A DNA stretch of 64,000 nucleotides from Sinorhizobium numidicum (GCF_029892045.1 NZ_CP120368.1:370001-434000); one strand, 5' to 3'; shown: positions 46,153 through 56,561, counted from the stretch's first letter. Notes: a model not told the origin generated them from the letters alone. Made by a program: numbers and translations.

Positions 46153-46178
46153 AAAAAGCGGCCCCGGGCCGCTTTTTT
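46153..46178 (+). terminator. Rho-independent terminator after phrR
   Basis: GCGGCC (46158-46163) pairs with GGCCGC (46167-46172); an A-run precedes and TTTTTT follows. A compact, strong intrinsic terminator ending the lnt-phrR transcript; the flanking A-run could make it work in both directions. Confidence 0.9.
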
Positions 46179-46318
46179 CGTATGCGCGCAGGGACGGCTC
46201 GGCAAATTTCGGGATGCGCGATCTTCAGCCGCAGAGGGCAACGAAACGCACCCGAGTAGGCGAATTATGTCCCGTTTAGTCGACAGTCCGGGAACTCCGA
46301 AACAGTGGTGGCAATGTC

Positions 46319-46339
46319 GATATAAAGATATATTTATGT
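46319..46339. promoter_or_regulatory. SahR-like operator upstream of metK
   Basis: An imperfect palindrome, ATATAAAGATATATTTATGT, about 75 bases before the metK start. Its arms share the ATAAA core on opposite strands. It resembles the motif I recall for SahR, an ArsR-family regulator that controls metK and ahcY in alphaproteobacteria in response to S-adenosylhomocysteine. The regulator gene is not in this window. No SAM riboswitch fold is evident in the same leader. Confidence 0.45.
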
Positions 46340-46414
46340 CGTTGTTCGCTTGTTTTTCGGCGGCAAAACCACTAACACGTTCGGACCGCTTCTTTCATTG
46401 AGGGGACTTCCCGC

Positions 46415-47698
<1,284 letters not shown>

Positions 47699-47756
47699 AT
47701 TGCAGCCGACGCGGTTTCCAAAGGACGCCGCGAGCGTTGAAGTATTGCAAGAACAA

Positions 47757-47795
47757 GGGCGGAGCTCCGGCGAGGAGTTTCCGCCCTGCCTGTTA
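47757..47795 (+). terminator. Possible terminator hairpin after metK
   Basis: GGGCGGA (47757-47763) pairs with TCCGCCC (47780-47786), with inner CTCC/GGAG pairing. The following TGCCTGTT is only moderately T-rich, so Rho-independent termination is uncertain. Confidence 0.4.
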
Positions 47796-47822
47796 CTGCA
47801 GAACTCCTTGATCGGAATCGGT

Positions 47823-47927
47823 TACAGCGCCGTGCGTCTTTCCAGACCCACAAAGTCGCTGTAACACTTTGAATTGCTGCATGTTTTTAGCCTTAAATCG
47901 GCTCCGATTTAAGGAAACATGCAGTAG
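47823..47927 (+). repeat. Hairpin mosaic repeat, complete copy before trmB
   Basis: ACAGCGCC, GTGCGTCTTTCCAGACCCAC, GTCGCTGTA, linker ACACTTTGAATTGCTGCATG, arms CCTTAAATCGG and CCGATTTAAGG, ending ACATGCAGTAG. The best-preserved plus-oriented copy in the window, in the 310-bp metK-trmB gap, which otherwise shows only the metK-end hairpin and the trmB leader. Confidence 0.88.
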
Positions 47928-48008
47928 GAACAAGTTTCGCGGCAATTGGCAGCGTTGAAACAAGCTTTGCGCGTCCGAGTGGGCGCCGCGCTGGAGGGAA
48001 AGGACGAC

Positions 48009-48707
48009 ATGACCGAACCGCGTCGCGCCAGGGCAACGGAGGCCTTCTTTGGCCGCCGCAAGGGCAAGCCTCTGCGGGAGCGCCAGGCCGCGCAGATCGA
48101 AAACCTCCTACCGGCTCTGAAGCTCGATCTGAAACAGCCGGCGCCAACCGATCTGTCGAAGCTGTTCCCACGGCCGGTGAAGCGAATCCGCCTGGAGATC
48201 GGCTTCGGCGGGGGCGAACATCTCATTTATCGGGCAGCGGAGGATCCTTCGACGGGCTTTATCGGCGTGGAGCCCTTCGTCAATTCGATGGCAAAGCTGC
48301 TGGGTCAGATCGAGGCAAGGGAGATAGCGAATGTCCGCCTCTATGACGACGACGCCACCCAGGTGCTGGATTGGCTGCCGGCGGCTTCGGTCGATCAGAT
48401 CGATCTGCTTTACCCTGACCCCTGGCCGAAGCGGAAGCACTGGAAGCGACGGTTCGTTTCCAAGGTCAATCTCGACCGCTTCGCCCGCGTCTTGAAGCCC
48501 GGCGGTCTCTTCTGCTTCGCTTCGGATATCGATACTTACGTCAACTGGACGCTGCTCCACTGCCGCGACCACGCGGCCTTCGAGTGGACGGCAGAAACGG
48601 CAGCCGATTGGCTCACGCCTTTTGCCGGCTGGCCAAGCACACGCTACGAGGCCAAGGCGCGCCGGGAAGGCCGCAGCTCCGCCTATCTCACCTTCGGCCG
48701 TTCGTAG
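48009..48707 (+). CDS. trmB: tRNA (guanine-N7-)-methyltransferase TrmB
   Basis: A 232-residue enzyme forming m7G46 in tRNA. Motifs are [29 protein letters not shown] (SAM site), the [18 protein letters not shown] signature and the C-terminal [25 protein letters not shown] start at the ATG at 48009, preceded by AAAGGA; the frame opens at 47946, but upstream residues are uncharacteristic. A basic N-terminal region of about 25 residues precedes the fold. Confidence 0.94.
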   Translation: MTEPRRARATEAFFGRRKGKPLRERQAAQIENLLPALKLDLKQPAPTDLSKLFPRPVKRIRLEIGFGGGEHLIYRAAEDPSTGFIGVEPFVNSMAKLLGQIEAREIANVRLYDDDATQVLDWLPAASVDQIDLLYPDPWPKRKHWKRRFVSKVNLDRFARVLKPGGLFCFASDIDTYVNWTLLHCRDHAAFEWTAETAADWLTPFAGWPSTRYEAKARREGRSSAYLTFGRS

Positions 48708-48719
48708 GAGACGCCAAGC

Positions 48720-48834
48720 TTGCCCCTCACCGTAACTCTCTTCCCACAGGTGGCAAGAGGGGACTGAGAGCGTGCGGCGCGTCCCTTCGCCCCGTCAAAC
48801 GGGGCGAAGGTGGCCGGCAGGCCGGATGAGGGGC
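48720..48834. repeat. RIME1-like intergenic element, copy 2
   Basis: It begins TTGCCCCTCACC and ends GGCCGGATGAGGGG, so the ends are inverted. Inside are the hairpin CGCCCCGTCAAACGGGGCG and the core GAAGGTGGCCGGCAGGCCG shared with 11001-11046. It lies between trmB and the convergent DUF1150 gene and may form stable hairpins at both 3' ends. Confidence 0.75.
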
Positions 48835-48890
48835 AATGCCCGCGAAAAGTTCAACTTGAGCGGCAGCGCGCTGTACGCAATGGCAGCCCG

Positions 48891-49148
48891 TCAGTGCAGG
48901 CTGACGGTGCGCAAGTCGTCTTCGGCTGCCTTGAAGAATGTACTGGAACGATTATCGGTCAAGAGGATCGGCGTGCCGTCCGCACCGAACAGGGCCCACA
49001 GGTCGATTCCGGGGCCCATCTCGGGCGCTTCCGGAAAGCAACGGGAGACCTCCTCCGAACGCATCTTGCGAATATAGCCGACTTCGCCCGCGCCGAGATG
49101 CGCGAGGTCGTTCTTCGACAGCGATGTGTTGATGGCTTTCAGTCCCAT
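48891..49148 (-). CDS. DUF1150 family small protein
   Basis: An 85-residue protein of the alphaproteobacterial DUF1150 group: LAHLGAGEVGYIRKMRSEEVSR, then GIDLWALFGADGTPILLTDNRSSTFFKAAEDDLRTVSLH. Function unknown. It lies 46 bp downstream of the small heat-shock protein gene on the same strand; as I recall, this pairing recurs across rhizobia, so it is probably heat-induced from the same transcript. Confidence 0.85.
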   Translation of the reverse strand: MGLKAINTSLSKNDLAHLGAGEVGYIRKMRSEEVSRCFPEAPEMGPGIDLWALFGADGTPILLTDNRSSTFFKAAEDDLRTVSLH

Positions 49149-49194
49149 GGTGATACTCCGTGGTCGCCGGCCAGGGAAAATCCCGCCGGTTATC

Positions 49195-49626
49195 CTACTC
49201 TGGGACGGAAATATTAATTTTCTTTACCATACGGACCGGCTCGGGCCGCACGAGATCGACCGAAAGGAGGCCGTTGCGCAGTTCCGCGCCGAGGACCTTC
49301 ATGCCATCGGCCAGCACGAATGTGCGCTGAAACTGACGGGAGGCAATGCCGCGATGCAGATAATCTCGCTCGCCGACATCAATCTGGCGCCCACGGATGA
49401 CCAACTGGTTTTCCTCCGTCGTCACGTCAAGATCGTCCTCGGAGAACCCTGCCACGGCAAGCGTTATCCGCAACCGTTCCGGCGCGTCGGATGATGCGTC
49501 GCCGCGAATGCGCTCGATGTTGTAGGGTGGGTAACCGTCATTTCCCTTGGCAATGCGCTCAAGGGTCTTTTCCATGCTGTCGAAACCCAGCAGAAGCGGG
49601 CTCGTAAAGGGCGTAATCCTGCTCAT
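49195..49626 (-). CDS. Small heat-shock protein, Hsp20/IbpA family
   Basis: A 143-residue holdase. The alpha-crystallin domain spans about 35-130: PYNIERI, LRITLAVAGFSEDDLDVTTEENQLVIRGRQ, then RDYLHRGIASRQFQRTFVLADGMKV and AELRNGLLSVDLVRPEP (the GxLxVxL core). The C-terminal I-x-I motif reads KKINISVPE. It binds unfolding proteins and hands them to DnaK. The ATG at 49626 follows AAGGA, which is held in a ROSE-type hairpin. Confidence 0.92.
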   Translation of the reverse strand: MSRITPFTSPLLLGFDSMEKTLERIAKGNDGYPPYNIERIRGDASSDAPERLRITLAVAGFSEDDLDVTTEENQLVIRGRQIDVGERDYLHRGIASRQFQRTFVLADGMKVLGAELRNGLLSVDLVRPEPVRMVKKINISVPE

Positions 49627-49740
49627 TCCCAAGTCCTTGCAGCTCAAGCGACCAACTTGCGGACCTGCCACGCAGCATCCATCCAGCAATATGGTGGCTG
49701 TGTGCAACGAGTGCAAGCGGCTTGCCTCGGCGGCGCCTCC
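49627..49740 (-). promoter_or_regulatory. ROSE-type RNA thermometer in the hsp20 leader
   Basis: On the minus strand the last hairpin (49633-49652) reads GUC-G-CUUG, loop AGCUG, CAAG-GAC: the ribosome site AAGGA pairs with the U-C-G-C-U motif, leaving one unpaired G. A U(U/C)GCU sequence facing the Shine-Dalgarno with a bulged G is the hallmark of ROSE elements, which repress rhizobial small heat-shock genes at normal temperature and melt on heating. Upstream palindromes GCAAGC/GCTTGC and GCCAC/GTGGC could form the additional hairpins of the element; its 5' limit is approximate. Confidence 0.75.
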
Positions 49741-49893
49741 AAATCATAGTCCGTTGCGAGGAATTCCGGAGCGTGACGAGGAGGCCCGTGAAATGGTCTT
49801 TTCGCGCCCATCCCGCTCCGGTTTTTGAACCGATTGCGTTCATGGGTGTTTTGGTTCTGCAGCCCATCATTGTGATCCGGCAGGAGGTAGAAA

Positions 49894-50838
49894 GTGTCAG
49901 ACGCAAGAAAGATAATTATAGACACGGATCCGGGACAGGACGACGCGGCAGCAATCATGCTTGCCTTTGGTAGCCCGGAAGAGATCGACGTTCTCGGCAT
50001 CACTGCGGTTGCCGGGAACGTCCCCCTTTCGCTGACGGCACGCAATGCCCGAATCATCTGCGAGCTTTGCAACAGGACCGACGTGAAGGTGTTCGCGGGC
50101 GCGGAGCGGCCGGTCGCACGCGCTCTCGTCACTGCCGAGCATGTTCACGGCAAGACCGGACTCGATGGTCCGGAGCTGAGCGAGCCGACAATGGAGCTGC
50201 AGGAGCAGCACGCCGTTGATTTTATCATCGAGACGCTGCTTTCCGAGGCGCCAGGCACGGTTACCCTCTGCACGCTCGGTCCCTTGACCAATATCGCGCT
50301 GGCCCTGACTAAGGCGCCGGAAATCGCTCCACGGGTGCGAGAACTGGTAATGATGGGCGGTGGGTTCTTCGAAGGCGGGAATATCACGCCCGCGGCGGAG
50401 TTCAACATCTATGTCGATCCGGAAGCCGCCGAGATCGTCTTCCGCTCCGGTATTCCGATCGTGATGATGCCGCTCGACGTCACGCATCGCGTGCTTACCC
50501 GCAAGGCCCGCGTTGAGAAGATACGCGCCATCGGCAGCCCGGCGGCGACCGCCATGGCGGAGATGCTGGAATTCTTCGAGCGCTTCGACATCGAGAAATA
50601 TGGCACCGACGGCGGTCCGCTGCACGACCCCACCGTTATCGCCTACCTGCTGAGGCCGGAGCTCTTCACCGGACGTGACTGCAATGTGGAGATCGAGACC
50701 ACGTCGGCTTTGACAATGGGCATGACCGTCGTCGACTGGTGGCAGGTGACCGGGCGCAAGCACAATGCCAGGGTCATGCGGCATATCGACGATGAGGGCT
50801 TCTTCGAGCTCTTGACGGACCGTCTGGCGCGCATCTGA
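49894..50838 (+). CDS. Inosine-uridine-preferring nucleoside hydrolase family protein
   Basis: A 314-residue enzyme splitting ribonucleosides into ribose and base. The calcium-binding IIDTDPGQDDA (Asp10, Asp12, Asp16, Asp17) opens the protein, MMPLDVTH (191-198) contributes a ligand, and GGPLHDPTVIAYLL has His244 and Asp245, the leaving-group His and a metal Asp. Base preference is not predictable. The GTG at 49894 has GGAGG six bases upstream. A ribokinase gene nearby at 53716-54615 could use the released ribose, though it is on the other strand. Confidence 0.92.
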   Translation: MSDARKIIIDTDPGQDDAAAIMLAFGSPEEIDVLGITAVAGNVPLSLTARNARIICELCNRTDVKVFAGAERPVARALVTAEHVHGKTGLDGPELSEPTMELQEQHAVDFIIETLLSEAPGTVTLCTLGPLTNIALALTKAPEIAPRVRELVMMGGGFFEGGNITPAAEFNIYVDPEAAEIVFRSGIPIVMMPLDVTHRVLTRKARVEKIRAIGSPAATAMAEMLEFFERFDIEKYGTDGGPLHDPTVIAYLLRPELFTGRDCNVEIETTSALTMGMTVVDWWQVTGRKHNARVMRHIDDEGFFELLTDRLARI

Positions 50839-50935
50839 GGCGCGGAAGGCATTGGCGGCTTTTGCCGTTGCGATCGATCCCGCGAACGAAAACGGCGCCT
50901 GCTTGGCGCCGTTTTGCTGTTCGGTCGCATTTCGA

Positions 50936-53329
50936 TCAGAACTCTTCCCAATTGTCCTGGGTGAGCGCGTTGGCGCCGGACGTCTGGGTGAGAACGCGCT
51001 GTGTCGAGGTCGAATAGCCGGTACGCTGCGGTGCTTGCGCCGGCCGGGCTTCCTTGACGGCGGCCTTGGAGGAGGCGGGTCTTTCCGCGGCCCGCATGCG
51101 CTCGGCGGCGCCCCGCAGCATGTTGGCCGAGGACTGGGTTGGTGCCCGCTGGGCGACGCGGAACCGGGAAACCAGCGCGCTCAACGCGCGGGCTTCGTCG
51201 TTCAGCGCCATGCTCGCAGCGGTCGTTTCCTCGACCATCGCAGCATTCTGCTGTGTCACCTGATCCATCTGGTTGACGGCGGAATTGATCTCCTTGAGCC
51301 CGACCGCCTGTTCAGACGCGGAGCTGGAGATCTGGCGAATGAGGCCATTGATCTGCACCACCTGCTCGGCGATTTTTTCAAGCGCTCCGCCCGCCCGCCC
51401 GACGAGATCGACCCCCTCGCGCACCTGGCCTGCGGAAGTGTTGATCAGCGTCTTGATCTCCTTTGCGGCATTTGCCGAGCGCTGCGCGAGCTCGCGAACC
51501 TCCTGCGCGACCACTGCAAAACCCTTGCCGGCATCGCCGGCGCGCGCGGCTTCGACGCCTGCATTGAGCGCCAGGAGATTGGTCTGGAAGGCGATCTCGT
51601 CGATGACGCCGATGATGCGGCTGACTTCGTGCGAGGACTGTTCGATGCCCTGCATGGCGGCGATTGCCTTCTGCACGACTTCGCCCGACTGTTCGGCATC
51701 GCTGCTCGCCACTTCGACCGACTTCGCCGCAACCTTTGCATTCGCGGCGCTGGCATTTACCTGAGAGGTGAGCTGGTCGAGGGCTGCTGCGGTTTCCTCG
51801 AGGCTTGCCGCCTGCTGCTCGGTTCGGTGCGACAGGTCGTTGGCGGCGCTGCTGATCTCGCCGGTACCGCTGCCGATATTCACGACCGAGTGGTTGACGG
51901 TGCGAATCGTCTCTTCGAGGCTCTCCATCGTCGCATTGAAGTCATGCTTTAGCTGTGCGTATTCGCCGGGGAAGTCGTCCGTGATCCGGAAGGCGAGGTC
52001 GCCGGAAGCAAGATGCGACAGGCCTTTGCCGAGGCGGGCGACGATATCGCGTTGAAGAGCGCCGGTTTCCGCACGCTCCGCCTCCGAACGGCCGCGCTCC
52101 AGCTCCGCCTGTTCGCGCTCGTGACGCGCTTCGCTTTCGAGGCGTTTGCCGTCGGCGAGCTGATGGCGGAAACCTTCGAGCGCCTTGGCGACGGAGCCGG
52201 TCTCGTCGAAGCGGTCCTGACCAGAGATCGGCGTCGCATATTCGCCGTTGCTGAGCGCCTGGACGTCATGCACGAGACCGGCGAGCGGCTCCTGCACGAA
52301 GCCGCGAACGGCAAGATAAAGGCCGACAAGCACCGTGCCGAGGACGACGAGGCCGCCGACGATCATCATATAGGTCTGGTCGCGGACCGGCGCGTTGATG
52401 GCCGTTCGCGGCACATCGACGAGTACGACCCAGCTCGCATTCACCTTGGGAAGAACGAAGGGATAGACGACACGGTCGAAAGGTTCGTTGCCGTCATAGG
52501 TGAGATTGTTGATGACGCCCGGGGCGCCCGTCGAGAGGGCGTTCTTAACGACATCGTTGCCTTCTCCGTCATACTCTTTCAGCAGGAGCTCGGGGATCGG
52601 CGCCACCAGCCATTTGCCGCTCTGCGACAAGAGATAGACACGGCCCGAACCGAAGGGCTGAAGTTTCGACAGGCCTTCTGCGAGCGATGCGAGCGAGATG
52701 TCGACGCCTGAGACGCCGATCATCTTTCCATTCGACAGCACCGGATAGGCGATCGAGCTCATTGCCGTGGGGACGTCGGTATCTTGCGCCGTGTAAGGCT
52801 GGCTGATCGCGCCCTTGCCGCTCTTTGCGGCTAGGCTGTACCACTCGGCGGCATAGTCGGCCTTGAAAGTGGAGTACTGAATTTCGTTGTTCCGGTTCTT
52901 GGACCAGTAGGGCGTGAAGATACCCTCTTCATTGGCGCCCATTTCCGCGTTGTTGACCAGTTCGTCCTTGCGCCCGTCGAACGCCTTCGGCTCCTCTGCG
53001 AACCAGCTGCCGAAGGCGAACGGATTCTGTTCAAGGCTGGCGCGGAGCACGTTGATGACACCGGCCCGGTCCATCGACTTGGCCGCATGGCTGCGGCCGA
53101 GAATGCCGGCCATGGAGCGCGCAGCGCTCGACAGTTCGCCGATGCCGCTCGCGATATCGCCGGCAATGGCCTTGGCCTCGCCGCGCGCCTGCTCGAATAC
53201 GAGCGTCTCGACGCGGTCCTGCGTCTGGGAGATGAGAACGAAATTCGACGCGAGCAGCACGAGGGCAATCGTGCCGCCGGTCACGGCGATCAGCTTGGTC
53301 GCCAGCGATTTGGCCTGGAACTTAAACAT
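50936..53329 (-). CDS. mcpX: Methyl-accepting chemotaxis protein, McpX type
   Basis: A 797-residue chemoreceptor. TM1 lies at about 12-32, a periplasmic dCache-type ligand domain at 35-315 (with [20 protein letters not shown]), TM2 at about 323-345, then HAMP. The signalling hairpin tip is [21 protein letters not shown] (from 578). The C-terminal NWEEF is a CheR/CheB docking pentapeptide on a flexible linker. By recalled gene order this is S. meliloti McpX, the receptor for quaternary ammonium compounds such as betaines and choline; ligand specificity is inferred from that. Start at ATG 53329 (MFKFQAK). Confidence 0.88.
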   Translation of the reverse strand: MFKFQAKSLATKLIAVTGGTIALVLLASNFVLISQTQDRVETLVFEQARGEAKAIAGDIASGIGELSSAARSMAGILGRSHAAKSMDRAGVINVLRASLEQNPFAFGSWFAEEPKAFDGRKDELVNNAEMGANEEGIFTPYWSKNRNNEIQYSTFKADYAAEWYSLAAKSGKGAISQPYTAQDTDVPTAMSSIAYPVLSNGKMIGVSGVDISLASLAEGLSKLQPFGSGRVYLLSQSGKWLVAPIPELLLKEYDGEGNDVVKNALSTGAPGVINNLTYDGNEPFDRVVYPFVLPKVNASWVVLVDVPRTAINAPVRDQTYMMIVGGLVVLGTVLVGLYLAVRGFVQEPLAGLVHDVQALSNGEYATPISGQDRFDETGSVAKALEGFRHQLADGKRLESEARHEREQAELERGRSEAERAETGALQRDIVARLGKGLSHLASGDLAFRITDDFPGEYAQLKHDFNATMESLEETIRTVNHSVVNIGSGTGEISSAANDLSHRTEQQAASLEETAAALDQLTSQVNASAANAKVAAKSVEVASSDAEQSGEVVQKAIAAMQGIEQSSHEVSRIIGVIDEIAFQTNLLALNAGVEAARAGDAGKGFAVVAQEVRELAQRSANAAKEIKTLINTSAGQVREGVDLVGRAGGALEKIAEQVVQINGLIRQISSSASEQAVGLKEINSAVNQMDQVTQQNAAMVEETTAASMALNDEARALSALVSRFRVAQRAPTQSSANMLRGAAERMRAAERPASSKAAVKEARPAQAPQRTGYSTSTQRVLTQTSGANALTQDNWEEF

Positions 53330-53599
53330 GAAATCCTCACGTACTGACGGGTCCGCAGGTTTGCGGCCCGCGGCGTGACGCATTCCGAATTGTGGGATGA
53401 AACTCCATCATGGAGCGCCAGATGCCGACCGGCATGAAGGAGGCGGCCAAACCCATGAAGGCCAGCCTTCTGACGTCTGAATAGACGATCAAATATTAAG
53501 ATCCGGCCAACGCTTGAGCCGATTCCTGCAGCGCTTCCGCGAAATTTATGCGGCAAGCACCCTCGCCGCGACATATGCTGGCCGAATTGCGAAATGCGC
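53330..53599. other. Intergenic region upstream of mcpX
   Basis: About 270 bp that hold the mcpX leader and promoter on the minus strand. I see no convincing gene. The far end merges into a diverged mosaic repeat. Confidence 0.5.
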
Positions 53600-53692
53600 C
53601 TGCTGCATGATTCTCTGAGCAGCAAAAACCATGCAGCAGTTCAAAATGTTATAGCGGTCATTCTGCGCCCGAAAAGCAGCGCGGCGGTGTAA
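53600..53692 (-). repeat. Diverged hairpin mosaic repeat between rbsK and mcpX
   Basis: A minus-oriented copy: CTGCTGCATGATTC, a shortened hairpin CTGAGCAGC region, AAAACCATGCAGCAGTTCAAAATGTTATAGCG, then a weak module A (CTGCGCCCGAAAAGCAGCGCGGCGGTGTA). It ends 24 bp from the rbsK stop and may serve as its 3' boundary. Confidence 0.6.
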
Positions 53693-53715
53693 TGCCCTTG
53701 ATCAGCGTGGCCATC

Positions 53716-54615
53716 TCAGAGATGGGTGGCGACCTCGGATGCCAGAGGGATGGACGGCTGCGCGCCCGGCTTCAGGCAGGCGAGCGATCCTGCGACCGCA
53801 GCGCGGCGCAGCGCATCGGCGAAGGAGAGGCCCATGTCGAGACTTGCGGCCAGGTAACCGCAGAACGTATCGCCGGCTCCGACCGTGTCGACGGGCTCGA
53901 TCGTCAGTCCCTTGGCGCGATGGACTTCGCCCTCATGGACGGCCACAACGCCCTCGGCACCGAGCGTGACGATCACCGTCTGGCCCGTTTCGCCGTGAAG
54001 GCGTCTCATCGCCGCTTCGCGTTCCGCGCCGGCGATGTCACTTTTTCCCGCCAGCAGTTCGAATTCCGTCTCGTTTGCGATCACGATATCTGCCATGCGG
54101 CCGAGGCGCGCGGCTTCCGCTGTCAGCGGCGCGATGTTGACGATCGATCGGATGCCCTTGCGCTTGGCTTCGACGAGCGCCTTCTCGACCGAGGCGGCCG
54201 GGATTTCGAGCTGCAGCATCAGCGTGTCGCCGGGCGACATTCCCGCGATCGCCGAGGCGGCATCGCTCTCGCTCACCGTCGCATTGGCGCTGGCGACGAC
54301 GACGATGACGTTCTCGCCATCGCCGCCGACGATGATATGGGCGGTGCCGGTCGGCTCATCGACGGTCTTGGTGAGACCAAGATCGGTGCCGGCTTCCTTC
54401 AGCAACGCGAGCGCGCTCTCCGCGAAACTGTCGGATCCGACCGCGCCGGCCATGTGCACGGAGGCGCCGGCCCGGCGCGCGGCCAACGCCTGGTTCGCGC
54501 CCTTGCCGCCGGCGGCCGTGGAGAAACCCGTTCCGGCGACCGTCTCGCCGGGTTTCGGAAGCCGTGCGGTCGTAGCGATCAGGTCCATGTTGATGGACCC
54601 AAAAACAGTAATCAT
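53716..54615 (-). CDS. rbsK: Ribokinase
   Basis: A 299-residue PfkB-family sugar kinase phosphorylating ribose to ribose 5-phosphate. It has GSINMDLIA at the N-terminus, the substrate motif GGKGANQALAARRAGA, ANETEFELL and the ATP/catalytic motif DTVGAGDTFCGYLA with the catalytic Asp. Start at ATG 54615 (MITVFGS); upstream codons to 54681 overlap rmuC. It shares the minus strand with rmuC and lies 53 bp after it. Specificity for ribose is by family, and no rbs transporter is adjacent. Confidence 0.88.
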   Translation of the reverse strand: MITVFGSINMDLIATTARLPKPGETVAGTGFSTAAGGKGANQALAARRAGASVHMAGAVGSDSFAESALALLKEAGTDLGLTKTVDEPTGTAHIIVGGDGENVIVVVASANATVSESDAASAIAGMSPGDTLMLQLEIPAASVEKALVEAKRKGIRSIVNIAPLTAEAARLGRMADIVIANETEFELLAGKSDIAGAEREAAMRRLHGETGQTVIVTLGAEGVVAVHEGEVHRAKGLTIEPVDTVGAGDTFCGYLAASLDMGLSFADALRRAAVAGSLACLKPGAQPSIPLASEVATHL

Positions 54616-54667
54616 GTGGAGATGTCCCGTCGGGTTGCTGATTTTTGCCGGAGAGTGCCCGACGCCG

Positions 54668-55888
54668 TCAGTCTTCGTCAACCACCCGCAGTTTCAATTG
54701 GCCCAGTCGGCCGTCCACGGCGCGTTCGCCCCTGTCGCCCTTGTCACCCTTGTCGCCCCTGTGGCCTTGCCCCGGCGGTGCCTCGGCTTCGAGTTCCAGG
54801 GCCTCGATCTTGGCGCCGCGCCGCGTCAGTTTGTCCGAAGAGATGAGGATCTCGTCGATGTCTTTCTGGGTAATGGCAAAATGCCCTTGCAGCTTCCGCA
54901 CCCGCTCGTCGAGGCGCGACAGGTCGTCCATCAGCCGCACGACTTCGCCTTGGATCAGATGGGCCTGCTCGCGCATGCGGGCATCCTTCAGGATCGCCTG
55001 GATCACTTGGATCGACAGAAGCAGCAGCGACGGTGAGACGATGACGATTCGCTGACGGTGGGCCTTCTGCACCACCGCTTCGAAATGCTCGTGGATCTCC
55101 GCAAAGATCGATTCGGAGGGCACGAACAGGAAAGCCGTGTCCTGCGTTTCGCCCGGCAGGAGATACTTGCTGGCGATATCGCGGATATGCACTTCCATGT
55201 CGCGGCGGAACGATTGCGCCGCCTGCTGCCGCCGCTCGGCACTCGGTGCGTCGCGCATGGCATTCCAGGCTTCGAGCGGAAACTTGGCGTCGATGACGAG
55301 CGGCGGCTGATCGTTCGGCATGCGGATCGTGCAATCCGGCCGTGCGCCGTTGGAGAGTGTCGCCTGGAAGGCAAAGGCACCCATCGGCAGCCCGTCGGCG
55401 ACGATCGCTTCCATGCGGGACTGGCCAAAGGCGCCGCGCGTCTGCTTGTTCGCAAGAATGCTCTGGAGGCCGGCCATGTCTTTTGCGAGCGACTGTATGT
55501 TGCTCTGGGCATTGTCGATCACGGCGAGCCGCTCCTGCAGCCGCCGCAGATTTTCATGCGTCGCCTTCGTCTGCTCGCTGATCGAGGCGCCGATCCGATG
55601 CGTCATGCCGTCGATGCGCTGGCTGATCGCCTGGTTCAGTTCGGCCTGTCGCGTACCGAAGACTTCGGCCATCGCGGCGATGCGTCCCTGCATTTCGGTC
55701 TGTGCCGCAACCAGCGCGGACATCTGCTCATCGCGTTCTTCGGCACGGTTCGCATGAGCGCGGCGCAGGCTGACAGCGGTCAGCAAAGCCATCAGGACGG
55801 CGGCCGCCGTTATAAGATGGCCCGCTGTCACGGCCAAGGTGCCAAGCAGGAACAACGGCTGGTCGAAGGAAAATACGGTGGATTCCAT
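54668..55888 (-). CDS. rmuC: DNA recombination protein RmuC with collagen-like tail
   Basis: A 406-residue protein with an N-terminal membrane helix (about 13-41), a coiled-coil region (45-150, EERDEQMSALVAAQTEMQGRIAAM...) and the RmuC nuclease-like core (about 160-350) with LPDC-like RPDCTIRMP, VIDAKFPLEAW and FLFVPSESIFAEI. These match the PD-(D/E)xK arrangement. RmuC limits recombination at short inverted repeats. Oddly, residues 375-389 form five Gly-X-Y triplets (GHRGDKGDKGDRGER), encoded by imperfect 9-bp tandem repeats. The stop is at 54668. Confidence 0.92.
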   Translation of the reverse strand: MESTVFSFDQPLFLLGTLAVTAGHLITAAAVLMALLTAVSLRRAHANRAEERDEQMSALVAAQTEMQGRIAAMAEVFGTRQAELNQAISQRIDGMTHRIGASISEQTKATHENLRRLQERLAVIDNAQSNIQSLAKDMAGLQSILANKQTRGAFGQSRMEAIVADGLPMGAFAFQATLSNGARPDCTIRMPNDQPPLVIDAKFPLEAWNAMRDAPSAERRQQAAQSFRRDMEVHIRDIASKYLLPGETQDTAFLFVPSESIFAEIHEHFEAVVQKAHRQRIVIVSPSLLLLSIQVIQAILKDARMREQAHLIQGEVVRLMDDLSRLDERVRKLQGHFAITQKDIDEILISSDKLTRRGAKIEALELEAEAPPGQGHRGDKGDKGDRGERAVDGRLGQLKLRVVDED

Positions 55889-56036
55889 CGCCGCAGCCTA
55901 ACAGATTCGTTCCCGAAGACCAGATCAAAACGAGAACAGAAAACGTCGGCGCTTCGATCGGCTGGCACAACCCTGCGCCCTCAAAGCGTCGGCAAATTTC
56001 TTGCGCCCGGGCGGAAAGATCGGCTATGGGATCAGC

Positions 56037-56561
56037 ATGACGATCAAACCGCTCATCATCCTTCCCGATCCGGTCCTGCGCCAGGTTTCAACGCCGGTAG
56101 AGACCGTTGACGCCGATATTCGTCGCCTCACCGACGATATGCTCGAGACCATGTATGATGCGCCGGGCATCGGCCTTGCGGCGATCCAGATCGGCGTGCC
56201 GAAGCGCCTGCTCGTTCTCGACGTGTCGAAGGAGGGCGAAGAGAGAAAGCCGCTCGTCTTCATCAACCCCAAGATCGTCAAATCGTCCGAGGAGCGCTCG
56301 GTCTACGAAGAGGGCTGCCTGTCGATCCCGGACTATTATGCCGAGGTTGAACGGCCGGCAGCGATCACCGTCGAATATGTCGATCGTGAGGGCAAGGAGC
56401 AGACAGTGGAAGCCGATGGCCTGCTCGCCACCTGCCTGCAACACGAGATCGATCATCTGAACGGTGTTTTGTTCATAGACCATATATCCAAGCTCAAGCG
56501 CGATATGGTGATCCGCAGGTTCACCAAGGCGGCGAAGACACGCGGCGCCAAGGCGATTTGA
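56037..56561 (+). CDS. def: Peptide deformylase
   Basis: A 174-residue metalloprotease that removes formyl from nascent N-terminal Met. The three motifs are present: [10 protein letters not shown] (44-53, Gln51), EGCLSIPD (Cys94) and QHEIDHLNG (His136, Glu137, His140). It is a full-length, type 1 enzyme. Start at ATG 56037. fmt follows 91 bp later, the common def-fmt pairing; this makes one functional pair for formylation and deformylation. Confidence 0.97.
   Translation: MTIKPLIILPDPVLRQVSTPVETVDADIRRLTDDMLETMYDAPGIGLAAIQIGVPKRLLVLDVSKEGEERKPLVFINPKIVKSSEERSVYEEGCLSIPDYYAEVERPAAITVEYVDREGKEQTVEADGLLATCLQHEIDHLNGVLFIDHISKLKRDMVIRRFTKAAKTRGAKAI

Noticed and set aside
46180..46414. A SAM-II or SAM/SAH riboswitch in the metK leader.
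   Set aside because: I could not trace the required pseudoknot or conserved core; the palindrome near 46319-46339 looks like a protein site. A covariance-model search would decide.
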